This document shows positions 8,641 to 18,261 of a stretch of 20,779 bases of DNA, one piece after another. Every line of letters begins with the position of its first letter. Within the stretch, counting starts at the first letter, position 1. The position numbers were made by a program, and so were the translations under genes. This stretch comes from Deltaproteobacteria bacterium UBA2385. GTDB lineage: Bacteria > Myxococcota_A > UBA796 > UBA2385. A model generated the notes under the pieces. That model worked only from the letters and a program-made list of their open reading frames with translations. It was not told where the DNA came from and did not search any database. The DNA lies in contig DDSR01000032.1 in NCBI GenBank assembly GCA_002343455.1, forward strand, positions 31,621 to 52,399. Direction: 5' to 3'.

Positions 8641-9870
8641 TCAAGCCCTCTTGCCCATCAGGCTCATGCGGTGCTCGATGGGCATCTCGCCACCGCGGAT
8701 CAGGATGTTCCAGTAGATCCACTCGAAGGCGAGCTTGCCCCAGTGGTTGACATGAGACTCGGCCAGCAGGTCGAAGGGGCCCACGACAGGCAGCGGGAAC
8801 TTGCCTGGGAGCGGCTCGGTCTCGTAGTTGAAGTCGATCAGGAGGGCCTTGCCGTCTCCGGACTCGATGAAGCAGTTGGCGTGCCCGTCGAAGTCGGCCA
8901 GCAGCGGCAGCCCGGCCAGGTGCCGGCGGATGTTCTCCACCAGCACATCGCCCTGGAAGTGCGCCACGCTGCCCGCCTTGCTGGCCGGCACGTCCGTGGC
9001 GTCCCCGATCACGAAGATGTGCTCGTGGTCGCGGCTCCGCAGGGTGCGCTTGTCCGTGGGGATGAAGCCCAGGGCGTCGCCCATGGTGCTGTTCTGGAAG
9101 GGGTGGGCGCCGCCGTGCAGGGGGATGGTGACCAGCAGATCGTAGTCCAGGGTGCGGCCGTCGAAGGCGGTCATTCGCCGTGCTCCGCCGTCGACGCTGG
9201 CCAGGCCGAACTCGCTGACCACCTCGATCCCCCGATCGCCCAGCATCTGCCCCAGCGCCGCCGACGCGCGCGGCTTGGTGAAAGCGCCCTCCAGGGGCGT
9301 CGCGTAGACCAGACGCACCGCGTCGCGCATGCCACGCTCGCGGAAGAAGGCGTCGGCCAGGAAGGCGAACTCCAGCGGGGCCACCGGGCACTTGATGGGG
9401 ACGTCGACGAAGTTGACGACCAGCGTGCCGCCCGCCCAACTGGCGAGCCGATCCCGCAGCGCCGTCGCACCCTCGAGGGAATAGAAGTCGAAAGCGTCCT
9501 TGTGCCAGCCCTCCCCGGTCAGGCCTGGGGTCTCCTCGGGCAGGATGCGGGTGCCGGTGGCGATCAACAACAGGTCCCAGGTGAGCTCCTCCCCGTCGGA
9601 GAGGCGCACGATCCGTGCCTCGGGATCGATGGACTCGATCGCCGACAGCCGCAGCTCGGCCCGCGGAGGCAGGTTGCGGCTTCGAGACCGGACCAGGTCC
9701 TCCGGACGAGCCATGCCGAAGGGCACGAAGAGCAGGCCGGGCTGGTAGAGATGCCGGTCGTCCTGGTCGACGACGACGATTCGCCACTCCTCGGGGGAGA
9801 GCAGGGCGTCCAGCTTGTGGGCCATCATCGTGCCCGCGGTGCCTGCGCCGAGGATGAGGAAGGTCTTCAT
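8641..9870 (-). CDS. sqr: Sulfide:quinone oxidoreductase family flavoprotein
   Basis: This is a membrane-associated FAD enzyme of 409 residues that oxidises sulfide to sulfane sulfur/polysulfide and reduces the quinone pool. Evidence: GAGTAG FAD-binding motif (8-13), LYQPGLLFVPFG (41-52) typical of SQR, LLLIATGT (100-107), KCPVAPLE with Cys161, FVIGDATDVPASKAG (286-300) as the second FAD block, GHANCFIE with Cys333, and the C-terminal amphipathic stretch HWGKLAFEWIYWNIL for membrane binding. Cys161 and Cys333 correspond to the two redox-active cysteines. The third one of type I enzymes (between the FAD motif and Cys161) is absent. The ATG at 9870 has GGAG 6 bases upstream. An in-frame upstream ATG exists but was not chosen. 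It is first gene of the sulfur operon. A flavocytochrome c-like or other substrate role is the alternative. Confidence 0.9.
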   Translation of the reverse strand: MKTFLILGAGTAGTMMAHKLDALLSPEEWRIVVVDQDDRHLYQPGLLFVPFGMARPEDLVRSRSRNLPPRAELRLSAIESIDPEARIVRLSDGEELTWDLLLIATGTRILPEETPGLTGEGWHKDAFDFYSLEGATALRDRLASWAGGTLVVNFVDVPIKCPVAPLEFAFLADAFFRERGMRDAVRLVYATPLEGAFTKPRASAALGQMLGDRGIEVVSEFGLASVDGGARRMTAFDGRTLDYDLLVTIPLHGGAHPFQNSTMGDALGFIPTDKRTLRSRDHEHIFVIGDATDVPASKAGSVAHFQGDVLVENIRRHLAGLPLLADFDGHANCFIESGDGKALLIDFNYETEPLPGKFPLPVVGPFDLLAESHVNHWGKLAFEWIYWNILIRGGEMPIEHRMSLMGKRA

Positions 9871-9935
9871 GAGGTGCTCCGAGTGACACCCGCAGTGCTG
9901 CAAGCCGTATGCCAGGCCCAAGGCCATGGTTACCG

Positions 9936-9950
9936 GGCCCGATCCGGGCC
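9936..9950. promoter_or_regulatory. GC-rich inverted repeat in the sqr/lipoprotein divergent region
   Basis: GGCCCG-ATC-CGGGCC is a perfect 6+6 inverted repeat with a 3-base centre. It lies 66-80 bases upstream of the sqr ATG and about 85 upstream of the lipoprotein ATG. It could be an operator for either gene. In a GC-rich genome a short repeat like this can arise by chance. Confidence 0.25.
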
Positions 9951-10004
9951 ACGAGTGCCATAAGGCCCACAACCCCTGTGCGAGACGACCCCGAACTTTC
10001 CGGA

Positions 10005-10010
10005 TACGCT
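10005..10010 (+). promoter_or_regulatory. Putative -10 element of the lipoprotein gene
   Basis: TACGCT lies 24 bases before the ATG, followed by GCGCC and then a strong Shine-Dalgarno (CGGAGG, 7 bases before the ATG). No convincing -35 box is seen. Confidence 0.3.
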
Positions 10011-10033
10011 GCGCCTTCCCCGGAGGCCTACCG

Positions 10034-11111
10034 ATGCGTGCTGCTCTCGCCCTGACCCTGATCCTCACCGCCTGCGGCGGCGGCATCTCCACCGACGTGA
10101 CGATCCCCCAGGACACCGGGGACGGCGACGGCGGCGCCGACGGCGGCGACACCGACGGGGGCAGCACGATCACCGACGGCGGCGGGACCACCGGGACGGA
10201 CGACGACGAGGACGACTGGACCGTCGAAGAAGGCGACTGCAACGACGCCGACCCGAACGTCCACCCCGACGCCACCGACGTCTGCTACGACGGCGTCGAC
10301 AGCGACTGCGACGGCTCCAACGACTTCGACTGCGACGGCGACGGCTACGAGTCCAGCGCCTACGAAGGCGACGACTGCCTGGACACCGACGCGGCGGTCT
10401 ACCCCGGCGCCTCCGAGTCACGCGCCGACGGAAAGGACAGCGACTGCGACGACCAGGTCGACGAGGACGCCTACTGCAACGTCTACGCGCCCATGTCCAA
10501 CGCCACCAGCTCCTACCGGACCTACGCCACGACCTCGATCGTCGACGGCGGCACCTACATCGAGACCACCACGCTGGAGAGCTACAACGAAGCCGCCCAG
10601 ACCGTGACCCTCTCCCGGGTCATGGACAATGGGTCCGGCAGCACCTCCACCATCCGCGAGGGCTGGTCCTGCTCCGAAGACGGCACCGTCTCGGTCTCCG
10701 GCTACACCTACAACACCTTCGGCATGGACCTCCTGAACATCACCTTCTCCGCGGCCTCGCCCCGAGCCCTCCCGCAGGAGCAGATGATCCCCGGCAACAA
10801 GTGGGACATCGCCTATGACGCCAACGACGCGACCGAGGGCCTGGTCTGGACGGTCTCCGGAACGGCCACCGTGCTGCCGCAAGAGAACATCACCACCACC
10901 GCCGGCATCTACGCCACCCTGCCGATCGAGGTCAGCTACACCCTGACCTCCTTCTCGGACTACGCGACCGACCGCGAGGCGACCGTGACCTGGTACCTCA
11001 GCCCCGGCGTGGGCGTGGTCTACTCGCTCGAGCTGCTGGCCGACGGCAGCATCGGCGAAGAGCGCGAGCTCTCCAGCGTCAGCGGCTTCTACGCGATGGA
11101 CCCCTCGGACT

Positions 11112-11125
<14 letters not shown>
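10034..11125 (+). CDS. Putative lipoprotein with MopE-type Asp/Cys metal-binding-like motifs
   Basis: This is a 363-residue exported protein. The N-terminus MRAALALTLILTAC is a short lipoprotein signal with lipobox LTAC, so Cys14 would be lipidated and the protein anchored in a membrane. Residues 22-62 are a low-complexity Asp/Gly/Thr spacer. Two copies of the myxobacterial/MopE-type motif follow: GDCNDADPNVHPDATDVC..GVDSDCDG (68-94) and a diverged one (113-141, DDCLDTDAAVYPGASE..GKDSDCDD), with a DCDGDGYES segment between that resembles calcium-binding DxDxDG loops. Residues 150-363 are Thr/Ser-rich and beta-strand-like with no family I recognise. The motif family is linked to copper binding in MopE, but metal identity here is inference. 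The start is supported by GGAGG at good spacing. The 3' end overlaps the convergent gene by 14 bases. Confidence 0.85.
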
Positions 11126-13232
<2,107 letters not shown>

Positions 13233-13308
13233 CGGGGCTCCAGGGCCGCCCCCGTAATCGGAAACCGCCAGGGGGGCTGGGGCCCGAAGCTGGCGCCGAC
13301 GGGCCTCG

Positions 13309-13314
13309 TACGGT
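13309..13314 (+). promoter_or_regulatory. Putative -10 element of the GAF gene
   Basis: TACGGT lies 34 bases before the GAF-protein ATG inside the 116-base divergent gap with the acyl-CoA synthetase gene. No recognisable -35 box is present. Weak evidence. Confidence 0.2.
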
Positions 13315-13348
13315 ATCCAAACGGCTCCACCGGTCTCAGGAGTCCAGG

Positions 13349-14461
13349 ATGGCGCATTGGGAGGTTCGAACCCGCAAGGGGAGTGTCCAGGTCGAGGGCG
13401 GAAACTGGCTGGTCGCCGTCGGCGCCGCCCTCCCTGACCTCGGCCTGGACGTGGCGGTGCTGGCCCGCCTGGTCTGCGATGTGCAGGCCGACGGCGTCGT
13501 GCGGATCATGGACCCGACCTCCCGGACCCCCCTGATCGTCCGCCAGCTGCCCGACCCCCAGCTCGGCGGCGCCCGCGAGGTGCAGCCCGTGGCCGTGGTG
13601 GCTGCGGCCTCCTCCCCCCTCGAAGAAGACAGCGCTGGCGTGGACCCTCGCGGCAACGTGGACCTTGGGGGACGCATCACCGTCGACGAGATCGACGTGA
13701 CCGCGCCCCCTCCTCCCGCCTTGCACATGAAGACGCTGCCGCCGCCGCCGCCGCCGCCGCCGACTCCCGCACCCGCGCCCCCCCCCGCCCTCGCCACCTT
13801 CGATCCGGCCGAGCTGCCCCCTGCCCTCCCCCCGCCGCCGCCGCGGGTGCACTCGGTCGTGCCCGAGGTGCCCAGCACCCGCCCGGCTCGCTTCACCGCC
13901 GCCGACATGGCCACGCTCGACGACATCGACTTTCCGCCCGCACCGCGGCCGCGCAGCCCGGCTGCCGGCCCGCCCGCGGACCTCGACGAGCAGCTCTTCA
14001 TGAAGGGCATGGACATTCGCGACGCCGAGGACCTCGCCGGCGCCGCCCAGATCTCCCTGCGGGTGCTGGCCAGCCTGATCCCGTGCGAGGCCAGCAGCGT
14101 GCTCTACGCCAGCGTCAACGACACCTCCCTGCGCTTCCTCGCGGCGCAGGGCCCCTCCGCGGCCGAGGTCGAGGACATCACCGTCCCCCTGGGCCACGGC
14201 ATCGCCGGCTTCTGCTTCGACACGGGCGCCTCGGTGATCATCCGCAACGCCTCCCAGGACCCGCGGCACCTGCATCGGGTGGACGAGCAGACGGGCTTCC
14301 ACACCCAGGATCTCCTCTCCGTGGCAATTCGCGACGAAGACGGCACCATCCACGGCTGCATCCAGCTCCTCAACGCCCCCGGCGGCTTCTCCGAGTGGCA
14401 GCTCGACGCCGCCAGCCAGGTCGCCTCGGCCCTGGGTGAGTCGGTGCGCGCGCTGCGCTGA
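13349..14461 (+). CDS. GAF-domain protein with proline-rich linker
   Basis: This is a 370-residue cytoplasmic protein in three parts. Residues 1-68 form a small N-terminal domain (WEVRTRKGSVQVEGGNWLVA ... CDVQADGVVRIMDPTS) of a kind I associate with Myxococcota regulatory proteins; its function is unknown to me. Residues 69-210 are a disordered linker with several proline runs, including eight consecutive CCG codons and a C9 run. Residues 215-370 are a GAF domain: DEQLFMKGMDIRDAEDLAGAAQIS helix, the SSVLYAS strand, VPLGHGIAGFCFDTG (279-293), a typical GAF turn, and HGCIQLLNAP. No output domain is attached, so it probably binds a small ligand or a partner. AGGAG lies 7 bases upstream of the ATG. 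It ends 3 bases from the convergent membrane-protein gene. Confidence 0.85.
   Translation: MAHWEVRTRKGSVQVEGGNWLVAVGAALPDLGLDVAVLARLVCDVQADGVVRIMDPTSRTPLIVRQLPDPQLGGAREVQPVAVVAAASSPLEEDSAGVDPRGNVDLGGRITVDEIDVTAPPPPALHMKTLPPPPPPPPTPAPAPPPALATFDPAELPPALPPPPPRVHSVVPEVPSTRPARFTAADMATLDDIDFPPAPRPRSPAAGPPADLDEQLFMKGMDIRDAEDLAGAAQISLRVLASLIPCEASSVLYASVNDTSLRFLAAQGPSAAEVEDITVPLGHGIAGFCFDTGASVIIRNASQDPRHLHRVDEQTGFHTQDLLSVAIRDEDGTIHGCIQLLNAPGGFSEWQLDAASQVASALGESVRALR
13738..13786 (+). repeat. CCG trinucleotide tract and C9 run in the GAF-gene linker
   Basis: A GCC/CCG tract of eight units (13738-13762) encodes eight prolines. It is followed at 13778-13786 by nine consecutive C, encoding three more prolines. 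Both are in the inter-domain linker, where length changes in multiples of three would be tolerated; a one-base slip in the C9 run would frameshift the protein before the GAF domain. Confidence 0.9.
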
Positions 14462-14464
14462 GCT

Positions 14465-16117
14465 TCAGGACTCCGGACCGATCCTCCACCAGGACAGCCC
14501 GGCGGCCTCCCCATCGGGCCGACCCCAGGCCTGCTCCAGCCGGGCCATCAACGAGCGCCGCTCGGGGATGGCCGGCAGGTCGACGACCGCGTACCGAAAG
14601 CCCGCCTCGCCCAGCTCCTCCAGCGTGGGCGGAGGCTCGGTCGGCCGGACGTGAGAGGAGCGCCAGGCCCGCCCCATCAGCGGATCGGTCGAGGGCTCGG
14701 TCCAGGCCCGGGGCATGTCGGAGAGGGCCCGCCCGTGCACGGCGATCCCAGCCAGCCGCAAGGGGTGGTTGGGCAGCAGGCGAGGGCTCTCCAGCGGCAG
14801 GTGCAGGACCGCGCCGGGCGCCGGGTCGGCGGCCCATCGCTCCCAGGCCTCTCGGGGCAGCTCCAGGGTCGGCCATGGCAGGCCCGGCGCGTCCACCGAG
14901 CGCAGCGCGTCCAGCGGGCCCAGCACCAGGCTCAGGGCGAGGACCAGCCCACGCCAGCGACCGCCGACGCGACCGGCGGTGATCATCAAGGCCAGGCCGA
15001 GGTGGGCGAGCACGACGGCCCGGTAGTACTGGCCGCCGTGGGCGATCGGCAGGGACAGCCACCGCGCCAGCTGAGCCGGCAGTGGGACTTCATGGCCGCC
15101 CAGCAGCAGGGGCTCGCCCTGCCAGGCCAGCCGCGGCCCCAGCGCCAGCCCGACGCCCACCAGGACCAGCGGCAGGAAGCGCCGACGCTGCGCGCCCAGC
15201 AGCAGCGCCGCCAGGACCAGGACCGCGCCCAGGTAGGGCTGGTGCAGCACATTGGCCTTGATCTGGATCTCGGCTCGCCCGAAGAGCAGCGCGTCCAACG
15301 AGGCCACCGGCAGCGGGCGCGCCCAGATCGGTGGCCAGTCCCCGCCGCCATGCGAGGGTCGGTAGAGCACCGCCTCGGGCGAGAAGGTGCCCGGATCGAG
15401 CCAGGCCTGCACGGCTAGCAGGGTCGACACGACCAGCAGCAGCGGCGCCGCGGCGCGCCCCCAGGAGGCCCCATCGCGGCGCGCTTGGAGCGAGGCCAGC
15501 GGCGCGACGAAGGCGGCCAGCATCGCCAGGTAGGGGCTGGTCAGCGCCGCCAGCCCCCAGGCCGCCGGCACCAGCAGCAGCCAGCCCGGTCGGCTCGCCG
15601 CCTGGAGCCCCAGCAGGAGCAGCAGCGGCAGGATCCAGGTCTGGGCGTTCTCGACCTGGCCGGAGAGGGCGGCCCCCAGCGTGACCGGCGAGAGGGCGAA
15701 GAGCAGGCCGCCCAGGACGAGCGGCCCCGCCTCGGCCTGCGGGCGGAGGCGGCGCGCCAGCAGGACCAGGGCCATCCCGCCCAGCGCCGGGCCCAGGAAG
15801 TGGGCGAGGTGCACGACGAGGTGTGGGCTCAGCAGGGGCCGCAGCAGCGCCCCGACAAGCAGGAAGGCCCAGCCCAGGAAGCGAGCCTCACGCGGCTGAG
15901 GAAAGCCGGCCTGGTCGGTCGGATCCGGCCACTCGCCGCGCCAGAGCGAGGCGGAGACCACCTCGGCCGCCCAGACATGGCCCCCCGTGAAGGGGTTGTC
16001 CAGCAGGCGCTCGCCGGGCTGCTGGAGCCAGGTCCACGCCAGGGGGACCTGGGCCGCCAGGGCCAGGAGGAACACGGCCGCGAGCGGGAGCCAGCCCCGC
16101 GCGGTCCGAGGGGACAT
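14465..16117 (-). CDS. Large polytopic membrane protein, GT-C-like topology (function unknown)
   Basis: This is a 550-residue inner-membrane protein with about ten or more hydrophobic segments between residues 10 and 405, then a soluble C-terminal tail of about 130 residues. Overall shape resembles GT-C glycosyltransferases and related polytopic proteins: a first membrane helix (10-30), an extracytoplasmic loop (about 31-78) containing WPDPTDQAGFPQPRE, then stacked helices including SGQVENAQTW (152-161). I do not see a conserved DxD or ExD catalytic pair near the first loop that would establish a glycosyltransferase; Asp65, Asp68 and Glu77 are candidates. The start ATG overlaps the stop of the upstream 64-residue gene (TGATG), so the two are translationally coupled. 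A cell-envelope role is likely but unproven. Confidence 0.7.
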   Translation of the reverse strand: MSPRTARGWLPLAAVFLLALAAQVPLAWTWLQQPGERLLDNPFTGGHVWAAEVVSASLWRGEWPDPTDQAGFPQPREARFLGWAFLLVGALLRPLLSPHLVVHLAHFLGPALGGMALVLLARRLRPQAEAGPLVLGGLLFALSPVTLGAALSGQVENAQTWILPLLLLLGLQAASRPGWLLLVPAAWGLAALTSPYLAMLAAFVAPLASLQARRDGASWGRAAAPLLLVVSTLLAVQAWLDPGTFSPEAVLYRPSHGGGDWPPIWARPLPVASLDALLFGRAEIQIKANVLHQPYLGAVLVLAALLLGAQRRRFLPLVLVGVGLALGPRLAWQGEPLLLGGHEVPLPAQLARWLSLPIAHGGQYYRAVVLAHLGLALMITAGRVGGRWRGLVLALSLVLGPLDALRSVDAPGLPWPTLELPREAWERWAADPAPGAVLHLPLESPRLLPNHPLRLAGIAVHGRALSDMPRAWTEPSTDPLMGRAWRSSHVRPTEPPPTLEELGEAGFRYAVVDLPAIPERRSLMARLEQAWGRPDGEAAGLSWWRIGPES

Positions 16118-16311
16118 CAGGTGTTGATGCCGTCCATATCGGTGCCGGTCGGCAGGCCCTTCATCTTGGTGCCGATCTGCTCACCCATCACGGTCGTCCA
16201 GATCATGGCCAGCGCCTGACCCACGCCCGGGAGCAGGATCACGAAGCACAGGCATACCGCGAAGCAGCCCAGGCAGACGAGGATGTTCAGCAGCAGCCAG
16301 GTCGGTTCCAT
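16117..16311 (-). CDS. Small single-pass membrane protein of 64 residues, Cys-rich helix
   Basis: [10 protein letters not shown] begins one strongly hydrophobic segment (about residues 5-35) that contains Cys13, Cys16, Cys20 and Cys22, followed by a short polar tail ([20 protein letters not shown]). It is a real gene by three signs: a good Shine-Dalgarno (GAGGGAAG, 4 bases before the ATG), a TANNNT -10-like element upstream, and coupling of its stop to the start of the large membrane-protein gene by a TGATG overlap. I do not recognise a family. It might be an accessory subunit or chaperone of the downstream protein. It sits in the same frame as a long chance open frame opposite the UbiB and kinase genes, but the true start is the ATG at 16311. 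Confidence 0.7.
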   Translation of the reverse strand: MEPTWLLLNILVCLGCFAVCLCFVILLPGVGQALAMIWTTVMGEQIGTKMKGLPTGTDMDGINT

Positions 16312-16333
16312 GTGTCTTCCCTCGCGAGGCGGC

Positions 16334-16339
16334 AGGGTA
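16334..16339 (-). promoter_or_regulatory. Putative -10 element of the small membrane-protein gene
   Basis: TACCCT on the minus strand, followed by GCCGCC, lies 22 bases before the ATG. This matches the TANNNT plus C-rich pattern seen ahead of other genes here. Confidence 0.3.
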
Positions 16340-16384
16340 GCGCGTCGGGCGGAGGTTGGCCAGACCCCGGGGCACGCGTGGTGA

Positions 16385-16390
16385 TATGCC
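16385..16390 (+). promoter_or_regulatory. Putative extended -10 element of the UbiB-family gene
   Basis: TATGCC preceded by TGA lies 8 bases before the ATG at 16399, with only GCCCCCCC between and no Shine-Dalgarno. This would give a leaderless mRNA. Confidence 0.3.
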
Positions 16391-16398
16391 GCCCCCCC

Positions 16399-18096
16399 AT
16401 GCCCCACGTCAACGTCCACGACCTGCCCCGAATCCGAGAGATCGGCACGGTCCTGGCGCGCCACGGCTTCGGCCAGGCCGCCCGCCTCGCCGGCCTCCAG
16501 GTCGAGGGCGAGACCATCGGCGAGAAGCTCCCCTTCGGACGCCGGCTGCGGATGGTCCTGGCCGACCTGGGCCCCACCTTCGTCAAGATCGGCCAGATCC
16601 TCTCCGTGCGGCCGGACATCGTCCCGGTCGACGTGATGGAGGAGCTGGCGACGCTGCAGGACCACGTCCCTCCGGCCCCCTTCGACGAGATCCGCCAGGT
16701 GCTGCAGGAAGAGCTGGGCGGCACCCTGGAAGAGCGCTTCACCCTCTTCGACCCCATCCCCTTGGCCAGCGCCTCCATCGCCCAGGTCCATCGGGCCATC
16801 CTGCACGATGGGACCGAGGTCGCCGTCAAGGTCCAGCGCCCCGGGATCGAGAGCCGGATCCGCTCCGATCTGCACATCCTCTACAGCCTCGCCCACCTGC
16901 TGGCCGGGCGGCTGGACCTGCCGGGCCTGTACACCCCCGTCGGCATCGTGCGCGAGTTCGACGCCGCCCTGACCCAGGAGCTCGACTTCCTGCAAGAGGC
17001 CCGGGCCGCCTCGCGCTTCCGCGCCTGCTTCGCCGCCAACCCCGACATCGTCGCCCCCTTGATCCACGAGCAGTGGTCCACCCGCCGCGTGCTCGTGATG
17101 GAGCTGATGCGCGGGCGCCGCCTGCTGGAGCTGGCCGGCACCCTCGAGGGCGAGGCCGCCATGAACAAGGTCATCGCCGCCACCTACGCCCAGGTCTTCG
17201 AGCACGGCTTCTTCCACGGCGACCCCCACCCGGGCAACCTGCTCGTGCTCGACGACGGCCGGCTCTGCTACCTGGACTTCGGCATCTCGGGCCACCTCAC
17301 GGGAGAGATGCAGGACACCCTCGTCCAGATCTTCCTCTCCCTGGTCCAGCGCGACGCCGAGACCCTGGCCCTGGCCCTGTACCGCTCCGGCGCGACCGAG
17401 GGCCGGGTCGATCTCAAGGGCTTCCGCGCCGAGATCGCGCGGATGATGGCCAAGTACCACGGGGTCTCGCTGGAGTCCCTCTCGGACAAGGCCAGCCTGG
17501 TCGAGTTCGTGCAGGTGGCGGCCCGCTTCCGCATCCGGCTGGTCCCCGAGTACGCCGTGCTCGCCCGCGCCACCTCGCTGCTGGACGGGCTCGCGCGCCG
17601 GATGCTTCCCCAGGCCGACATCGTGGAGGTCGTGCGCCCCTACGCGCAGCGCCTGCTGGGGTCCCGCCTCTCGCCCGAGCGCCTGGGCGCCGACGCCCTC
17701 CGGCTGATCCAGCAGCTCCAGGTCTCCTCCCGCGACGTGCCCCTCCAGCTCAACCAGCTGATGATGGACCTGGAGCGCGGCAGCGTGCAGATCACCACCC
17801 TCAACCCCGAGGCCGACGCCCTGCGCGAGGATGTGCGCCACGCCGGCGTGCGCGTAGCCCTGGCCCTGGTCGCCAGCAGCCTGCTGCTGGTCCACGGCGC
17901 GCTGCTGATCGCCTGGAGCCCCACGCCCTTCGGGCTCTCGCTGGTGCCGGCGATGGCGATCCTCAGCGGGTTGCTCGGCCTGCTGGTGCTCGGGGCCCTG
18001 ATCCTCCACGCCCTCGCCGCCGCCCGGCTGCACCCGCGCGAGTGGCGCCGGCGCCTGCTGGGCGTGGTCCGCTTCTTCCTCCAGCCCGCGGAGTAG
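16399..18096 (+). CDS. UbiB/AarF/ABC1-family atypical kinase
   Basis: This is a 565-residue membrane-anchored member of the UbiB family, whose best-known members support ubiquinone or other isoprenoid-lipid biosynthesis or distribution. The diagnostic motifs are all visible: KxGQ ([13 protein letters not shown], Lys63-Gln66), the Ala-rich loop region [10 protein letters not shown] (122-131) that replaces the glycine-rich loop, AVKVQRPGI with Lys144, ELDFLQEA (194-201), HGDPHPGN with Asp275 and Asn280, and DFG (293-295). Two C-terminal membrane helices lie at about 485-505 and 512-540, as usual for the family. The ATG at 16399 is preferred; an open frame extends upstream to 16312 but lacks family sequence. 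The link to a quinone-using SQR in the same window is suggestive only. Confidence 0.92.
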   Translation: MPHVNVHDLPRIREIGTVLARHGFGQAARLAGLQVEGETIGEKLPFGRRLRMVLADLGPTFVKIGQILSVRPDIVPVDVMEELATLQDHVPPAPFDEIRQVLQEELGGTLEERFTLFDPIPLASASIAQVHRAILHDGTEVAVKVQRPGIESRIRSDLHILYSLAHLLAGRLDLPGLYTPVGIVREFDAALTQELDFLQEARAASRFRACFAANPDIVAPLIHEQWSTRRVLVMELMRGRRLLELAGTLEGEAAMNKVIAATYAQVFEHGFFHGDPHPGNLLVLDDGRLCYLDFGISGHLTGEMQDTLVQIFLSLVQRDAETLALALYRSGATEGRVDLKGFRAEIARMMAKYHGVSLESLSDKASLVEFVQVAARFRIRLVPEYAVLARATSLLDGLARRMLPQADIVEVVRPYAQRLLGSRLSPERLGADALRLIQQLQVSSRDVPLQLNQLMMDLERGSVQITTLNPEADALREDVRHAGVRVALALVASSLLLVHGALLIAWSPTPFGLSLVPAMAILSGLLGLLVLGALILHALAAARLHPREWRRRLLGVVRFFLQPAE

Positions 18097-18105
18097 GGCA
18101 CGGGC

Positions 18106-18118
18106 TCCCCCGCGGGGA
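18106..18118 (+). terminator. Small hairpin after the UbiB-family gene
   Basis: TCCCC-CGC-GGGGA (5+5 bp, 3-base loop) begins 9 bases after the stop codon. No U-tract follows. It is a weak candidate terminator. Confidence 0.3.
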
Positions 18119-18152
18119 CCCCAATTGCGGCCGAGGCACGTCGCCTCCGAGC

Positions 18153-18185
18153 GCAGTGTGATAGCCTCTCCGCCGTTCACACTGC
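18153..18185 (+). promoter_or_regulatory. 9+9 perfect inverted repeat flanking a putative extended -10 of the pseudokinase gene
   Basis: GCAGTGTGA (18153-18161) and TCACACTGC (18177-18185) are exact reverse complements separated by 15 bases. The spacer opens with TAGCCT (18162-18167), which with the preceding TGA forms an extended -10-like element. The half-sites are centred 24 bases apart; their TGTGA/TCACA cores are 20 bases apart, about two helical turns. This fits an operator for a dimeric repressor that blocks promoter opening, although an RNA hairpin reading is possible. It lies 76 bases before the GTG start. Confidence 0.45.
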
Positions 18186-18261
18186 CGGATCCCCTCCATT
18201 GCGGGAGGCAAGTTCCGGACGGCGCGCGCACTCGCCCTCGCCTCCGTCTCGTGGAGTATTC

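Noticed and set aside
9871..9926. In-frame N-terminal extension of SQR from an upstream ATG, giving a His/Cys-rich leader (QHCGCHSEH)
   Set aside because: The ATG at 9870 has a good Shine-Dalgarno and is immediately followed by the canonical FAD-binding strand. The extension is more simply untranslated leader, though the HCGCH stretch is curious.
13738..13786. CRISPR-like or other structured repeat
   Set aside because: It is a simple triplet tract in a coding linker without spacers or conserved longer units.
16312..16398. Upstream extension of the UbiB-family protein by 29 residues
   Set aside because: The extra residues show no family similarity, and the ATG at 16399 sits at a sensible distance from a -10-like element and gives the usual N-terminus.
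18157..18181. CRP/FNR site reading of the TGTGA/TCACA cores
   Set aside because: The cores are separated by 15 bases, not the 6 of CRP or 4 of FNR consensus sites. It is kept only as an unassigned inverted repeat.
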